Below, piece after piece: positions 1 to 10,800 of a stretch of DNA of 64,000 nucleotides (the stretch's first letter is position 1; each line of letters opens with the position of its first letter). The stretch is taken from the NCBI GenBank assembly GCA_910578505.1, contig CAJTPV010000001.1, forward strand, positions 1 to 64,000. Direction: 5' to 3'. The notes under the pieces are model-generated. The model saw only the letters and a list, made by a program, of their open reading frames with translations. It had not been told where the DNA came from and ran no database searches. The translations under genes were made by a program, and so were the position numbers. The stretch comes from an uncultured Oscillospiraceae bacterium. Its GTDB lineage: Bacteria; Bacillota; Clostridia; Oscillospirales; Oscillospiraceae.

Positions 1-35
1 GCCGGAGAGAAACCGGCGGGCCCGCCCGCTTTGTA

Positions 36-971
36 TCAAATTTCGTATACCCAGCAGCCGCCCTCCGCCGCCCGGCGGTCCGGCTGCAGGCGCAGCTCCG
101 GGCTCTGCACGGTCACCCGCATATGGGCGGGGATGGACCGCGTGATAAAGCAGTTGCCGCCGATGATGCAGCCCTCGCCAATGACGGTTTCGCCGCCCAG
201 GATGGAGGTGTTGGAGTAGATCGTCACATCGCTGCCGATGGTGGGGTGCCGCTTTGCCCCCCGCAGGCCCTGGCCCGCACGGGTGGACAGGCCGCCCAGG
301 GTCACGCCCTGGTAGATCTTCACTCTGTCGCCGATGACCGACGTCTCGCCGATAACCACACCGGTGCCGTGGTCGATAAAGAAGTACCGCCCAATGGTGG
401 CGCCGGGGTGGATGTCGATGCCCGTGGCAAAGTGGGCGTGCTCCGTCATCATGCGGGGGATGATGGGCACATCCAGCAGAAACAGCTCGTGGGCGATGCG
501 GCTGACGGTAATGGCGCGGAAGCCGGGGTAGGAGAAGATGATCTCGTCCTTGTCCCGCGCGGCCGGGTCGCCGTCAAAGGCCGCCTGGACGTCGGTCTTC
601 AGGCAGGCCTGGATGTTGGGCAGCCTGTCAAGGAAGGCCGCCGCCAGCTCCCGTCCCTTCTCCCGGCGCACCGCCTTTTCCGCCTCGCAGTAGTCCGGGT
701 GGTGCAGCAGCGCCAGAGAGATCTGGTCGGACAGGGCGGTGTACACCTCCGCGATCTGGGAGCCGTGCTCGTACTTGACGGCAAAATCATTGATAATCGT
801 CTTTTGTCCAAAGTGGGCGGGGAACATGATGTTCCGCAACAGGTCCAGGACCCGGATGATCGTCTCCTGGTCCGGCTGCAGGCGCAGCGCCGGACCGCCC
901 GGCGTCTGCCCCTCCTCCGCATGGGCTGTCAGATGCTCGGACAGCTCGCTGATTCTGGTTTCCATATCCAT
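36..971 (-). CDS. Serine O-acetyltransferase (SatA/EpsC type)
   Basis: Transfers acetyl from acetyl-CoA to L-serine to give O-acetylserine, the cysteine precursor; cytoplasmic. The 311-residue protein has an alpha-helical N-terminal half followed by a left-handed hexapeptide beta-helix from about residue 205 (GIDIHPGATIGRYFFIDHG, then GVVIGETSVIGDRVKIYQGV), with the catalytic His in the FIDHGTG stretch. I start at the ATG at 971, which follows AAAGGA, although the frame stays open upstream to 1124. Odd: a 20-nt string (77-96 and 869-888) occurs at both ends of the gene and encodes LRLQPD near both termini, so the C-terminal tail after the beta-helix looks acquired by a small internal duplication. 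The family assignment is firm; the exact substrate is inferred from the family. Confidence 0.88.
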   Translation of the reverse strand: MDMETRISELSEHLTAHAEEGQTPGGPALRLQPDQETIIRVLDLLRNIMFPAHFGQKTIINDFAVKYEHGSQIAEVYTALSDQISLALLHHPDYCEAEKAVRREKGRELAAAFLDRLPNIQACLKTDVQAAFDGDPAARDKDEIIFSYPGFRAITVSRIAHELFLLDVPIIPRMMTEHAHFATGIDIHPGATIGRYFFIDHGTGVVIGETSVIGDRVKIYQGVTLGGLSTRAGQGLRGAKRHPTIGSDVTIYSNTSILGGETVIGEGCIIGGNCFITRSIPAHMRVTVQSPELRLQPDRRAAEGGCWVYEI

Positions 972-1139
972 CGTTCCATGCGTCCTTTCCAATGCCGCGC
1001 GGCCCATTCCCGCCCGCTGGCGGGTCCACCGCGCCGGACGGTTTATTTTGCCACACTGCGCCGCAAATGTCAAGCGTCCATGTGTGCGTCTTTTGCGCAT
1101 GGATTGCAAACCACCTGCGTCCATTGGCCGGCGCAGGGC

Positions 1140-1742
1140 CTAGACATCATCCAGCAGATGCATGACGCTGACCTCGAAAGCGGTCCGCTCCTGGGCGCAG
1201 CCCTCGATGACCTTCGTGTATACCCGGCTCTGTACCCGGCCCTCCAGGGCCAGCGTCTCCCCCACGTCCATCCGGCCGGTGATCATCGCCACCTGGCCCC
1301 AGGCGATGCAGGGCAGGTAATCCGCCCGTCCGTACCGCCGGTTGACCGCCAGCATCATGTCCGATATGCACCGCCCCAGAGGCGTTCGCCGCAGGACCGG
1401 CGGCTTGCAGATGACCCCCCGCAGCTGGATGCTGTTCAGGTCCTCCTCCTCCGTGGCCTCCAGCGTCCGGGCAAAGACGGAGATCACCAGCTTGCTGCCG
1501 CAGCCCGACTTGTTGTTGAAGGACCGCAGCTGGCCCTCCACCGCCAGCCGCCGTCCCTCCAGGGGCAGGAGGCCCCGGAGCTGGTCGCCGGTGGCGATGA
1601 CGTGCAGCACGTCCGCCTGGCCCGACAGCCGCTGGACGGAGAAGGAAAAGCGGTAGAACTGCTGCCCGTGGTTCTCGTGAGAAAAGGCGGGTTCGCCGGC
1701 GGCGGCGCCCCGCAGCTGTACCAGATTGCGCGTTTCATCCAT
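1140..1742 (-). CDS. SSB-like protein with two OB-type halves
   Basis: A 200-residue protein resembling single-stranded-DNA-binding proteins. It seems to contain two successive OB-like units: residues about 5-95 (start 'NLVQLRG', then 'FYRFSFSVQRLSG' and 'VEGQLRSFNN') and about 105-198 ('NSIQLRGVICKPPVLRRTPLG', then 'LPCIAWGQVA' and 'LEGRVQSRVY'). It lacks the acidic tail of housekeeping SSB. The ATG at 1742 has GAGGTGG eight bases upstream and is preferred over an in-frame GTG at 1754. It lies upstream of the serine acetyltransferase on the same strand but 168 bases away, so co-transcription is uncertain. Role is inferred: an accessory ssDNA-binding or primosomal N-like protein. Confidence 0.65.
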   Translation of the reverse strand: MDETRNLVQLRGAAAGEPAFSHENHGQQFYRFSFSVQRLSGQADVLHVIATGDQLRGLLPLEGRRLAVEGQLRSFNNKSGCGSKLVISVFARTLEATEEEDLNSIQLRGVICKPPVLRRTPLGRCISDMMLAVNRRYGRADYLPCIAWGQVAMITGRMDVGETLALEGRVQSRVYTKVIEGCAQERTAFEVSVMHLLDDV

Positions 1743-1922
1743 ATGTACGTCCACCTCATTCGTAGTCCGGCGTCATCGGGCCGGCTTGTCAGTACAGCCT
1801 ATGCGGACTGGAATCAGGTTATGCGTAAAAGCGCTGTTTGCCGCCGTGGGGGATGATGACAAAATGAAACTGCCGGGGGGCGGACAATCGGAAAAACAAC
1901 CGGGAAAGCCTTCAAAGAAGTA

Positions 1923-1951
1923 TTGCCAAAAGGAGCAAATTAGTATATAAT
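1923..1951 (+). promoter_or_regulatory. Sigma-A promoter for the TetR regulator
   Basis: TTGCCA (1923-1928), 17-base spacer, TATAAT (1946-1951), about 45 bases upstream of the TetR gene start. Near-consensus match; not experimentally supported. Confidence 0.75.
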
Positions 1952-1997
1952 CCCTCTGTAGACAGATGGTGGGAGCAGTGGCTGCTACAGGGGGGAA

Positions 1998-2621
1998 GTG
2001 ATTACGCTGGATGACACCAAAACGCGGATTATTCTTGCGGCGATAAGGGCTGTGCGGCAGTATGGCCTGGAGGGGGTGCGCATCCAGAACGTCAGCGAGC
2101 TGGCGGGGATTTCATCAGGAGCGATTTACCGCCACTTTGACGGCAAGGACCAACTGCTGGTGGAGTGTTTCACTTATGTGGACAAACAGGCGGCAGCGAT
2201 CTTTGAACATTTGCAGTTCAATCCCCTGCTTATGCTCACTGACCCGATGGGCGCGGTCAAGGCGCTGTGGCTGCCCTATTTTCGCTTTTGGACATCTCAT
2301 CCGGATGAAGCAGTTTTCTACCACCGTTTTCGGGACAGTACATTTTTCCCCAGATACGACAAAATCCGGGATGTGACCTATTTCAAGACCTTTATGGGAA
2401 TGGTTCACGCTTTCAAAACGGTATTTCCAATCTTGAACAGGATCAATCAGGATTTGTTGTGGCTCCATGTGCTCACATCTACTGTTATGTACGCCAAATA
2501 TGTGGTGGAGGGAATACTGCCCAACAGCCAGGAAACCGAGGACACCGTATTTCAGTTGTTGACGACCGGGCTGAGCGGCTACCTGAAACCAGACAAGTCT
2601 AAAAAACCGGAGAAAAAATGA
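1998..2621 (+). CDS. TetR/AcrR family transcriptional regulator
   Basis: A 207-residue one-component repressor. The N-terminal helix-turn-helix is clear at about residues 8-55: 'TRIILAAIRAVRQYGLEGVR' followed by 'ELAGISSGAIYRHFDGKDQLL'. The remaining ~150 residues form the divergent ligand-binding and dimerisation domain, whose ligand cannot be read from sequence. The start is a GTG with AGGGGGG just upstream; no in-frame ATG is available. A consensus promoter lies upstream and a strong hairpin terminator follows the stop. Palindromic sequence with TetR-operator character lies downstream, in front of the diguanylate cyclase gene (2662-2739), so that gene may be its target. This link is inferred. 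Confidence 0.85.
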   Translation: MITLDDTKTRIILAAIRAVRQYGLEGVRIQNVSELAGISSGAIYRHFDGKDQLLVECFTYVDKQAAAIFEHLQFNPLLMLTDPMGAVKALWLPYFRFWTSHPDEAVFYHRFRDSTFFPRYDKIRDVTYFKTFMGMVHAFKTVFPILNRINQDLLWLHVLTSTVMYAKYVVEGILPNSQETEDTVFQLLTTGLSGYLKPDKSKKPEKK

Positions 2622-2651
2622 AAATGTACCGCTGAAAGGCGGTTCATTTTT
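2621..2651 (+). terminator. Intrinsic terminator after TetR gene
   Basis: Hairpin with ACCGC/GCGGT core extended by AATG/CATT across a T-T mismatch, followed by a short T-run; begins at the TetR stop codon. Confidence 0.75.
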
Positions 2652-2661
2652 GCCGTGGAAT

Positions 2662-2739
2662 AATAAACATTCACTAACGTCCCCAAGTGTGACTCCGGGG
2701 GCAAATATTTTGCTCCCCGCAGGGTGAACGTTTATTCAC
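2662..2739 (+). promoter_or_regulatory. Candidate operator palindromes upstream of the GGDEF gene
   Basis: AATAAACATTCAC (2662-2674) is repeated in inverted orientation with one mismatch at 2724-2736. The right copy is itself a palindrome, GTGAACGTTTATTCAC (2724-2739), with 5-base arms. The size and symmetry suit a TetR-family dimer; the adjacent TetR protein is the obvious candidate binder, but this is inference. Confidence 0.45.
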
Positions 2740-2884
2740 TTTGGAATAACCAAGGATCGGTCCCGGCGGGCTGGGAGGGCGTTCCGCCACTTTGTCTGGA
2801 ATTTTGCTGCTTGCTATCATACAACATAACAAAAATTAAGTTGTTAATAGGCAGCTTGAGTTAAATATAGTGAGGGATATGAGT

Positions 2885-3820
2885 ATGGAAAAAATATTGA
2901 TCGTGGACGACAGCATTGTGCAGGCAGCACAGCTAAAGTCAATTATAGAAGATGAGTATGATATTACCGTCGCACAAACTGCGGAGGACGGGCTGCGTTT
3001 AGTGAGCGAGGGGGATTTTTCCCTCATTCTGCTGGATGTCGTGATGCCTGGAATGGACGGTTTTACGCTGCTGAAAATGTTGCAGGAACAAATCGTGACT
3101 CAAAGCATCCCGGTCATCTTGATTACCAGCCTTGTAGATGTGACGAATGAGCAGCGTGGACTTGTTTTAGGAGCCGTGGATTATATTACAAAGCCATACA
3201 TTCCCCTGATCGTTAAGGCAAGGGTCAACACACATATCAAACTCTACAAATATCGCAGACAGATTGAGCAGCAGTCCATGACTGACCAGCTGACAGGGAT
3301 TGCCAACCGGCGCAGATATGAACAATACAGCGCCATGAAATGGAGCGAAGCAGTCAGACTGCACCTTCCGTTCTCCGTCTGCATGTTTGACATTGACCAC
3401 TTCAAAGTGTATAACGACACCTTCGGCCATCCTGCCGGAGATAAAGTGATTGCTTCCGTTGCGCAGACAGCGGCTGCCTCTTTGAAACGCAGTACGGACT
3501 TTTTTGCCCGCTATGGCGGCGAGGAATTTGTGGCACTGTCCCTGGGCGACAGCTCGCAGCAGATATTTGAACATATAAAGAAGATCCGTCAGGCGGTGGA
3601 GGACCTACATATTCCCCATGACCCGTCCGTGTCGCAATGGGTCACGGTCAGCGTCGGAGGGGTCACCATTGTCCCGGACAAGGGAAACGACTATGACTTT
3701 ACCTTAAAAATTGCGGACACCATGCTGTACGATGCAAAGAAAAACGGCCGGAACAGAGTTGTTTGGGCCGACGAAAGGCTCAGACAGCTGTGGGAAAAAA
3801 GAGCGCCTGATCGGCAGTGA
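2885..3820 (+). CDS. Response regulator diguanylate cyclase (REC-GGDEF)
   Basis: A 311-residue PleD/WspR-like protein that should make cyclic di-GMP from two GTP when phosphorylated. REC domain: residues 1-118 with the acidic pocket at 'VDD' and phospho-acceptor Asp51 in 'LLDVVMPGMDG', and Lys in 'ITKPY'. GGDEF domain: residues about 130-300 with active-site RYGGEEF (209-215) and an intact inhibitory I-site RxxD (Arg202-Asp205) five residues ahead, so product inhibition is expected. The ATG at 2885 is chosen because GAGGG lies eight bases upstream; an ATG at 2879 and a GTG at 2870 are alternatives. No histidine kinase is adjacent. The palindromes between it and the TetR gene suggest transcriptional control. 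Confidence 0.9.
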   Translation: MEKILIVDDSIVQAAQLKSIIEDEYDITVAQTAEDGLRLVSEGDFSLILLDVVMPGMDGFTLLKMLQEQIVTQSIPVILITSLVDVTNEQRGLVLGAVDYITKPYIPLIVKARVNTHIKLYKYRRQIEQQSMTDQLTGIANRRRYEQYSAMKWSEAVRLHLPFSVCMFDIDHFKVYNDTFGHPAGDKVIASVAQTAAASLKRSTDFFARYGGEEFVALSLGDSSQQIFEHIKKIRQAVEDLHIPHDPSVSQWVTVSVGGVTIVPDKGNDYDFTLKIADTMLYDAKKNGRNRVVWADERLRQLWEKRAPDRQ

Positions 3821-3856
3821 ACATCCAAATACTATTGCGCGGTCCAGCGCCAAAAG

Positions 3857-3916
3857 AGAGGACGCCCTGCATCATTTGCCGAACCATGGAGGAGCGTCCT
3901 CTGTTCATACTTTTTT
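3857..3916 (+). terminator. Long-loop inverted repeat with T-run after GGDEF gene
   Basis: Perfect 9-base arms AGAGGACGC (3857-3865) and GCGTCCTCT (3894-3902), loop of 28 bases, followed eight bases later by six T (3911-3916). Probably a terminator; the long loop makes it less certain. Confidence 0.45.
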
Positions 3917-4024
3917 ACGCCTGCAATTCCCCCGTGTTTCCGCCGCCCTTGCAATTTCCCTGCCGCCGTGCTATGATAGAGGAAAAGATTGGCAACCTTA
4001 TTGCCGTTTCAGGAGGTCCTCCCT

Positions 4025-4822
4025 ATGCTCAACCGCCCACAGATCAAAGCGGACGCGCGGCTGCTGATCCGCACCGCCGCCGTCTCCCCCCTCATGATGT
4101 CCGCCATCGTGCTGCTGATCGTGTTCCTGCTGGATCGGGTATCCGACCTGGCGGAATACGGCAGCCTCTTCTACAGCTACACCTACAACGCCGCCTATCT
4201 GGACGCCCTGCTGGCCGGTAATGTCAGCGCCCTGCCCGACGCCCTGCCCGCACTGGTAGGCGATTCCCCGGAAATCCCCTCCTTTTTCTCCGTGCTGGTC
4301 AGCCTTTTCACCACCATCCTCTACGGCGGCTACTACGCCTACTGCCTGGGCATCCACAGAGGGGTACGGATGCCCTACTCCACCCTGCTGGACGGGCTGT
4401 CCGTGTCCGGCAAGCTGATCTGGTGCAGTATCCAGATGACGGTAAAAATCATCCTCTGGAGCCTGCTGTTCCTCTTCCCCGGCATCATCGCCACATACCG
4501 CTACCGCTTCGCCTACTACAACATCCTCTCCGATCCCACGATGACCGCCAGCGACGCGATCCGGCTCAGCTGCCGCCAGACCATGGGCATGAAGGGCGAG
4601 CTGTTCCTGCTGGACCTGAGCTTTCTGGGCTGGCTCATGCTGCCGGCCATCCTGTCCGCCTTCCTCGGCCTGATAGGGCTGTACCCGGTGGTCGTGGCCT
4701 CCTTCCTCCTGGATATCTGGCTGACCCCCTATACCACCCTGTGCGACGTGGCCTACTTCGAGGAGGCCCGGCGGCGTCTGGCTCCGCCGCCTCCCCCTGT
4801 CTGGAACAACACCAACTATTGA
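4025..4822 (+). CDS. DUF975-type integral membrane protein
   Basis: A 265-residue membrane protein with about five to six hydrophobic segments. The N-terminal 'MLNRPQIKADARLLI' and the later 'FLFPGIIATYRYRFAYYNILSDP' and 'DAIRLSCRQTMGMKGELFLLDLSFLGW' are characteristic of the DUF975 family of Firmicutes membrane proteins, whose function is unknown. Start ATG at 4025 has AGGAGG eight bases upstream. It ends against a bidirectional terminator shared with the convergent giant SLH protein gene. No function is assigned. Confidence 0.8.
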   Translation: MLNRPQIKADARLLIRTAAVSPLMMSAIVLLIVFLLDRVSDLAEYGSLFYSYTYNAAYLDALLAGNVSALPDALPALVGDSPEIPSFFSVLVSLFTTILYGGYYAYCLGIHRGVRMPYSTLLDGLSVSGKLIWCSIQMTVKIILWSLLFLFPGIIATYRYRFAYYNILSDPTMTASDAIRLSCRQTMGMKGELFLLDLSFLGWLMLPAILSAFLGLIGLYPVVVASFLLDIWLTPYTTLCDVAYFEEARRRLAPPPPPVWNNTNY

Positions 4823-4836
4823 CCGCAGCACAAAAG

Positions 4837-4874
4837 ACCGGCGCGCCCCGTTTGATGGGACGCGCCGGTTTTTT
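4837..4874. terminator. Bidirectional terminator
   Basis: ACCGGCGCG (4837-4845) pairs with CGCGCCGGT (4861-4869), followed by T-rich sequence. It separates two convergent genes and can serve both strands. Confidence 0.8.
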
Positions 4875-4888
4875 GCTGTTTGCTGTGC

Positions 4889-7800
4889 TTACGTGTTCTG
4901 GCAGAAGCGGGTAATCATGGCCGCAACCTCCGCGCGGGTGGCGGTGCCGCGGGGATTGAGCCGGTTGGCGGTGCCGGTCACGATGTTGTTGGCTACCGCC
5001 CAACTAAGAGCGCACTCCGCCTGATAGGTGCTGATCTGGCCGCGGTCGCCGAACTGGCCCAGGTCATAGCCCACCGCCGGGGAACCCTTGAAGTTCCACA
5101 GCATCGTGGCCAGCTGCTCGCGGGTGACCGCACTGTTGGGGCCGACGCCGTCGGAAATCCGGTTGGAGACCGCCCAGCTGCGGGCGTTCTCGTACCAGAC
5201 AGACGCGCCGCTGGTCACATCCACGCCAGCCAGACGGGCCAGAATCGTCCACACCATGGCGTTGCTGGTGGTGGCCTGGGGACCAAAGCGGTTGTTCGAC
5301 ACGCCGCCCATCAGCTGCCGCTGCCACATATAGTCCACACTGCTGTAGTACCAGTCGCTGGGATGTACGTCCAGATACGGCATGGGCACCGTGTTCAGCA
5401 CCGGCTGGGAGAATATCCCCATGCCGGAGCTGGCGCCGCCGGAGGGCTGCGTGACTGTGCCGCCGGGATTCCAGTTGGTATTGCCGCCGGTATTACCGCC
5501 CGTGCTGCCGGTATTGCCCGTATTGCCGCCGTTGCCGTTGTTGGCGATCAGCTCCATGAACACGGCGTCTACCGTGACGCGGGAGGCGGGCATGTAGAAC
5601 ACATACCGGTTGCTGCCCTGGTCCCGCAGGTCCACGTCGTAGCCCCGTGCATTGGTCACCTCGATACGGTCAAGCTGATAGCCGGAATAGGGCCGGACCG
5701 TGACCGTCACCCGGTCGCCCTCACGGGCGTAGGTGGTGGACACGCTGACGCGCCCGCCGCTGGTGTTGGACACCGTTATGGCATAGCCGTTGATGTCGCC
5801 GGAGCCATTGCCGCCGCTGCCGCCGGAGCCGGTGCTCCACTGGGCCATGATGGTGGTGTTGGCGGTGAAGACCGTGGCGGTGGTGATCCGCTCGCTGCCG
5901 TTGAACCAGCCGTCAAAGCTGTAGCCGGTGCGGGCCGGGGTGGGCAGGGACATGAGCCGCCCGTTCAGGTCCGTGAGCGCGGTGGTGCTGGCGTTCAGAT
6001 TGCCGCCGTTGGGGTTGAAGGTGATGGTATAGGGCGGGGAGGTGGGGCCGGGCTTATCCTCTCCGGGATCGTCCGGGCCGCCGGGCTCTGAGCTATCGTC
6101 CTTGTCCCAGTGGGCATAGACGGTGGTGTCCTGGGTGAAGACTGTGCGGCGGTTGATCTTTGTGCCGCCCTCCGCCGCGGTGAACCAGCCGGTGAAGGTG
6201 TGGCCCTCCCAGGTGGGGCTGGGCATCTCGCCGTCGGGGATGCGGCCCTCTGAGGTGGTCTTGACCTTGATGGGCTCCAGCTCGCTCTCCTCGCCGGGCT
6301 CAAAGGTGATGGTGAAGCCCGCGCCGACGTACTTGGGATAGACCCGCAGGCTGCCGGTGACCTCTGTGTCCTTGGTGAACTGCTTCTCCTCGCCGTCGGG
6401 CCGGTCCGGTTCACGGTAGAACCAGCCGCTGAAGGTCTGGCCCTCCTTGTACGGTCCCGGAGGAACGGAGGACATCTTGTAGTCCTTGTCTACCTCCAGC
6501 GTCACCAGGGCGTTGCCGTTCTCCGCGTCCAGGAACGTGACGTTGGGGTATTTGAACGTGATCGGCAGGTCGGTGGCCAGCTCCCACTGGGCGTACAGCG
6601 TCGTATCCCGGTCAAAGGTGCTGCTGGTGGTCACCGGCTGGTCCTTGCCCTCCACGGGGTTCTGGACCCTGTACCAGCCCTTGATCTTGTAGTTGCCGGA
6701 GGCCGCCTGGGGCAGCGTGTCGGGCAGGAAGGTGAGGGATTTGCCCTTCGTGGTGGTGAACGTGGTGATGGTGAGGGGGTTGCTCATGATCGCCCCCAGG
6801 TTGAAGTCAAAGGTGATTGTGAATTCCCGCGTTTCCCAATGGGCATACAGGGTCATGTCGTCCGTGTACGTCCGGGTGGCGGCGTCGGAGATCAGCTCGC
6901 CGGCGCCCTCCTCCGCCTTGGTGTACCAGCCCTGGAACTTGCCGCCCCGGAGCGTGGGCTCCGGCGGGGCCTGCATCAGCACGCCCTTGTCGTCCGTCTT
7001 CAGGGTGATGGTCGCCACGGGCTGGCCGCTGGCCGGGTCCTCCATGGTGGCGTCCGTATTATTGGCCTCAAAGGTGATGGTATAGGGCGGCTCGCGGGTC
7101 CACTTGGCGTACAGCGTCACCGCGCCGGGGCAGTCGCCGCCTGCCGAGACAAGGGTGCCCTCCTGGTAATCCTTGGTGGTATACCAGCCGCCGAAGGAGT
7201 CGCGGGGATGGGTGGGCACGGGCAGTTCGGGGAATTTGCCGTCCTCTGTGGACAGCTTCTGCTCCTCAGTGGGGGTAACCTCACCGCCCATGGCGTCGTA
7301 CTCGATGGCATAGGGCGGGCCCCAGATGGCGTACAGCGTGGCCGCGCCGGTGTAGGGCTGGGCGTCCGGCTCCACGGCCTCGGTGCCGTCCTTGGTCAGT
7401 GACCAGCCGCCGAACTTGGTGTAGCCCTCACGGGTGGGGTCGGCGGGAATCTTTGTCGGGTCCAGATTGCCGTCGTCGTCCGTCTCTACGCCCTTCGTGG
7501 TCTCGCCGTCCGGGAATTTACCGCCGTTGGCGTCAAAGGTCACCGTGAAGGGGCCTTTCCAGTGGGCGTAGATGGTGGTGGGTTCCTTGAATGTGGCGAG
7601 CTTGGAGACTACCGTGCCGCCGGTGGCCTCGGTGTACCAGTTGTCAAAGTGATAACCGGGGTTTTTCCCATCCGTGTCAGGCCACTTGTCCTCAGGGATT
7701 TTGCCGTCCTTGTCAGTCCTGACAGTGGTCTTGGAGGAAGTGCCGCCGTCTTTGGCGTTGTTCCAGTCGAAGGTAATGAGGATGGTCTTGGCTGTGTCAA

Positions 7801-10800
7801 CGTAGAGGTTGGTGTCCTTGGTGTAGAGCTGGCCCTCGTCTACATGATTGCCGTTCTCCAGACGCCAGCCGTCCGCATCGTCTCTGCCAATCAGAGTGGG
7901 GAGCTGAGAGAGATAGCCGGTGGTCTTGGTAAGCTCCATTGTGAAATGCGCCGCCCCCTCCAAGGGAGTGGGAACATCCACAATAAAGGTTATAACGGGA
8001 TTCTTGGGGGTAACAGCGGTAATATCCGTCCACAGGGCATGCAGAGAAGTATCTGCACTAAACAGCGTATCTGCCGTAACTTTGGTGGTTATGTCATTCT
8101 GAGTACTACACCAGCCCTCAAACTTCCAGCCTATCCGGTTTGGAAGATCGGGGAAATTGGGGATTTTGCCATTTACCGTTGTTAGCTTTGCAATTTCCTC
8201 TCCATCATCCAGGAACGTAATTTCAACTTCATCCTCGTTCCAATGGGCGTACAGGTCCATATCACCCATGATTTCTGCGGGATTGCTGTACTTAACTCCG
8301 CCGGTCACGGCATTGAACCAGCCCGCAAATTCGTGACCGCCAAACTCAGGATCAGGCAACAAATCAGTAAACTGCGCAGCAACGCTACCATCGCTTTTTA
8401 CCCACTCACCATGCTTTGTTGTAACAACAGTTGTCTTGTTAGTAAGGTTGTTGTGGTGGAAGGTGACTGTAATCTCCTTCGTCCAGTGGGCGTACAAAGT
8501 AATAGCCTCAGAAAATGTGAAGGTATTCAGGTTTATTTCCGCACTGCCTTCATCCTTAGAGATGTGCCAGCCATCAAAGGTATAGCCATCGCGGACAGGG
8601 TCGGGAAGCCCTGTGATTTTCCCGTTTACCGTTTGCCTGGTGATATTGGGGCTTGTGCCATCGTTGAAATCAAACGTAATGGCATAGCCAGTCTCTGTCC
8701 ACTTGGCATAAATAGTGGTGGGCTTGTCGAACTTTTGCCCCAAATCGCATTCATCGCCAGTACAGTCTGGATTTGTGTACCAGCCGCCAAATTCATGGGC
8801 CTCCCATACAGGAGCTGACGGCAATTGGCTTACAGGCAGGATACCATTTGTCCCTGTTTGCAATGTCAGGGTCGGGGGCATTCCCTCAGCGCCTTTATAG
8901 TCGAAGGTAATCGTAAAAGGCGCGCCCCATTTAGCTTTGACCGCAGTGTCTCCCTTGAATTCAGTCCCATTCGCCCCGGCGATAATCCGGGTTTCATTAC
9001 CGTCTATGGTCGCAAACCATCCCTGGAAGGTCCAGCCCTCTTTTGTGGGCGTCGGCAGAGTGGCCAGCTTCTGATTCGTGGTTTCCGCTGTAGACTCTAC
9101 GCCATCCGGCAATTTACCGCCATCGGAATCAAAACTAATGTCGAACTCGCCAGTCGCTGCCGTGAGCATGGGCGTACTAGCCGCCGCAGGCTTTGACGCG
9201 GCGGTGACTTTGTTGGGGGTGGTGGAGGTGGTGACAGTGCCGCCTCCATTGGTGACAGTTGTTCGGGTCCACTGCGCATAGAGTGTGCCGGGGCCGGTAC
9301 ATGTGTTACCATTCTTGACCTCCATGCCGCCTGAAGCGGCTGTAAACCAGCCTTTAAAAGTCCATGTGTCTGTAGCTGTATTAGGAGGAGCTACAGGATC
9401 TGTCAAATTGGCATATGTATCATTTCCGTCTGCATCCGGTGTCCCAGCAGTCTTTATGGTATCAGGAACTATAGTACCAGGATCAGCCACAAGATTAATT
9501 GTAAAGGGGGCCCCCCATACAGCCTTTAGAGTAACAGGCCCTTTACATTCCCCGCCTTCTGCAGCCGCAGTGTCTCCCAATGTACCATTGGGGAGGTTTA
9601 CAGGATACCATCCCTTAAACGTGTATCCATCCTTTGTTGGCGTGGGAAGTTTAGGTAATTTCTCGCCATCAACTTTGTCCGTATACAATGTTGGTTTTTC
9701 TACCGTTCCACCATCAGCATCAAGGGTAATTGTGTAGGGATATGTCCATTTTGCGTAAATGATTGTGGATTTAGTAAATTGATAATACTCTGGTGGAGAT
9801 ACAGTAGCATCTGTCCCCTCCGTAAGCGAGGTTGTACCCCCCTTATCTTCATACCAGCCACCAAATGTATATCCTGGACGAGTGGGGTCTTGGGGCCACT
9901 TTCCTTTGAAAAGGCGTCCCTTTACATCGGTACGATTATTCTGTGCCCCGGCCAAAGTAGCATCATCAGCATTAACATTAAATGTAATGAGGAATCCTTC
10001 TTCCCATCTCCCCTCAATCGTAGCAGGACCTGTAAATTGTTTTAGCAAAAGCTGCTCATATGTGATTTCCTGTCCGTCCAAATACCAGCCAATAAAAACA
10101 TGTCCAGCAACAGTCTGGTCATTCATCCAGCCCTTTACTTCATCACGATCTTCAACCTTTATCTCGCCTCTGGAATTTGTCCATACGCTCTTTTCTGGTG
10201 GCGTCGTCGGATTTGATGGATCTGTTACATCGCCCAAATATTGGAATGTAATTTTGTAACCTTCTTTCCAGTGGGCGTAAATGGTCGTGGGGGACTGTCC
10301 ATTTATAAACTTTTCCGTTGTAGTATTCGAGTCTGGGGCCTCTGTTTTAAGTTCGGTTCCATCTGTTGTAAACCACCCATCAAAAGTGTATCCTGGCCGG
10401 ACAGGATCCGTGGCAGGCAGGACATACATATCATCCTTATTTGTGTCAACAATCTGGATTTGCGGATTGTCTCCCCAGTTTGCATTGTAAGAGATATGGT
10501 AGGGAGGTGCCCAGTTTACGTAAATATTAATATTAATCGCCGATGATGAAATACTATTTTCTTTAGCATAGTCTGCAAAGTCAAATGTAGTGAGATTTTC
10601 AATCCGAATTCCTCTTTGAGGGGCAAGACTGCCTGCCTCAATAAGACCGCCTTGGTTAGTCCCCATAGCAAGAATGTACCACCCTCCGAAGGAGTACCCT
10701 TCAACTGTAGGGCTGACAAGTTCCGAAGTTGGAATCCCATTTATACTTGTATCTGATAATTTGCCCTCTCCATTTGTTTTGATTGTTGCGCTTTCTTTTC

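Noticed and set aside
123..1856. Long plus-strand open frame (577 codons) over the first two genes
   Set aside because: No SD and no domain; low-complexity Gly/Ala/His/Asp composition typical of the antisense of GC-rich genes. The minus-strand genes have clear motifs and SDs.
4880..6091. 403-codon plus-strand frame opposite the SLH region
   Set aside because: Val/Gly/Ala/His-rich antisense shadow of the giant surface-protein gene; no start signal or recognisable domain.
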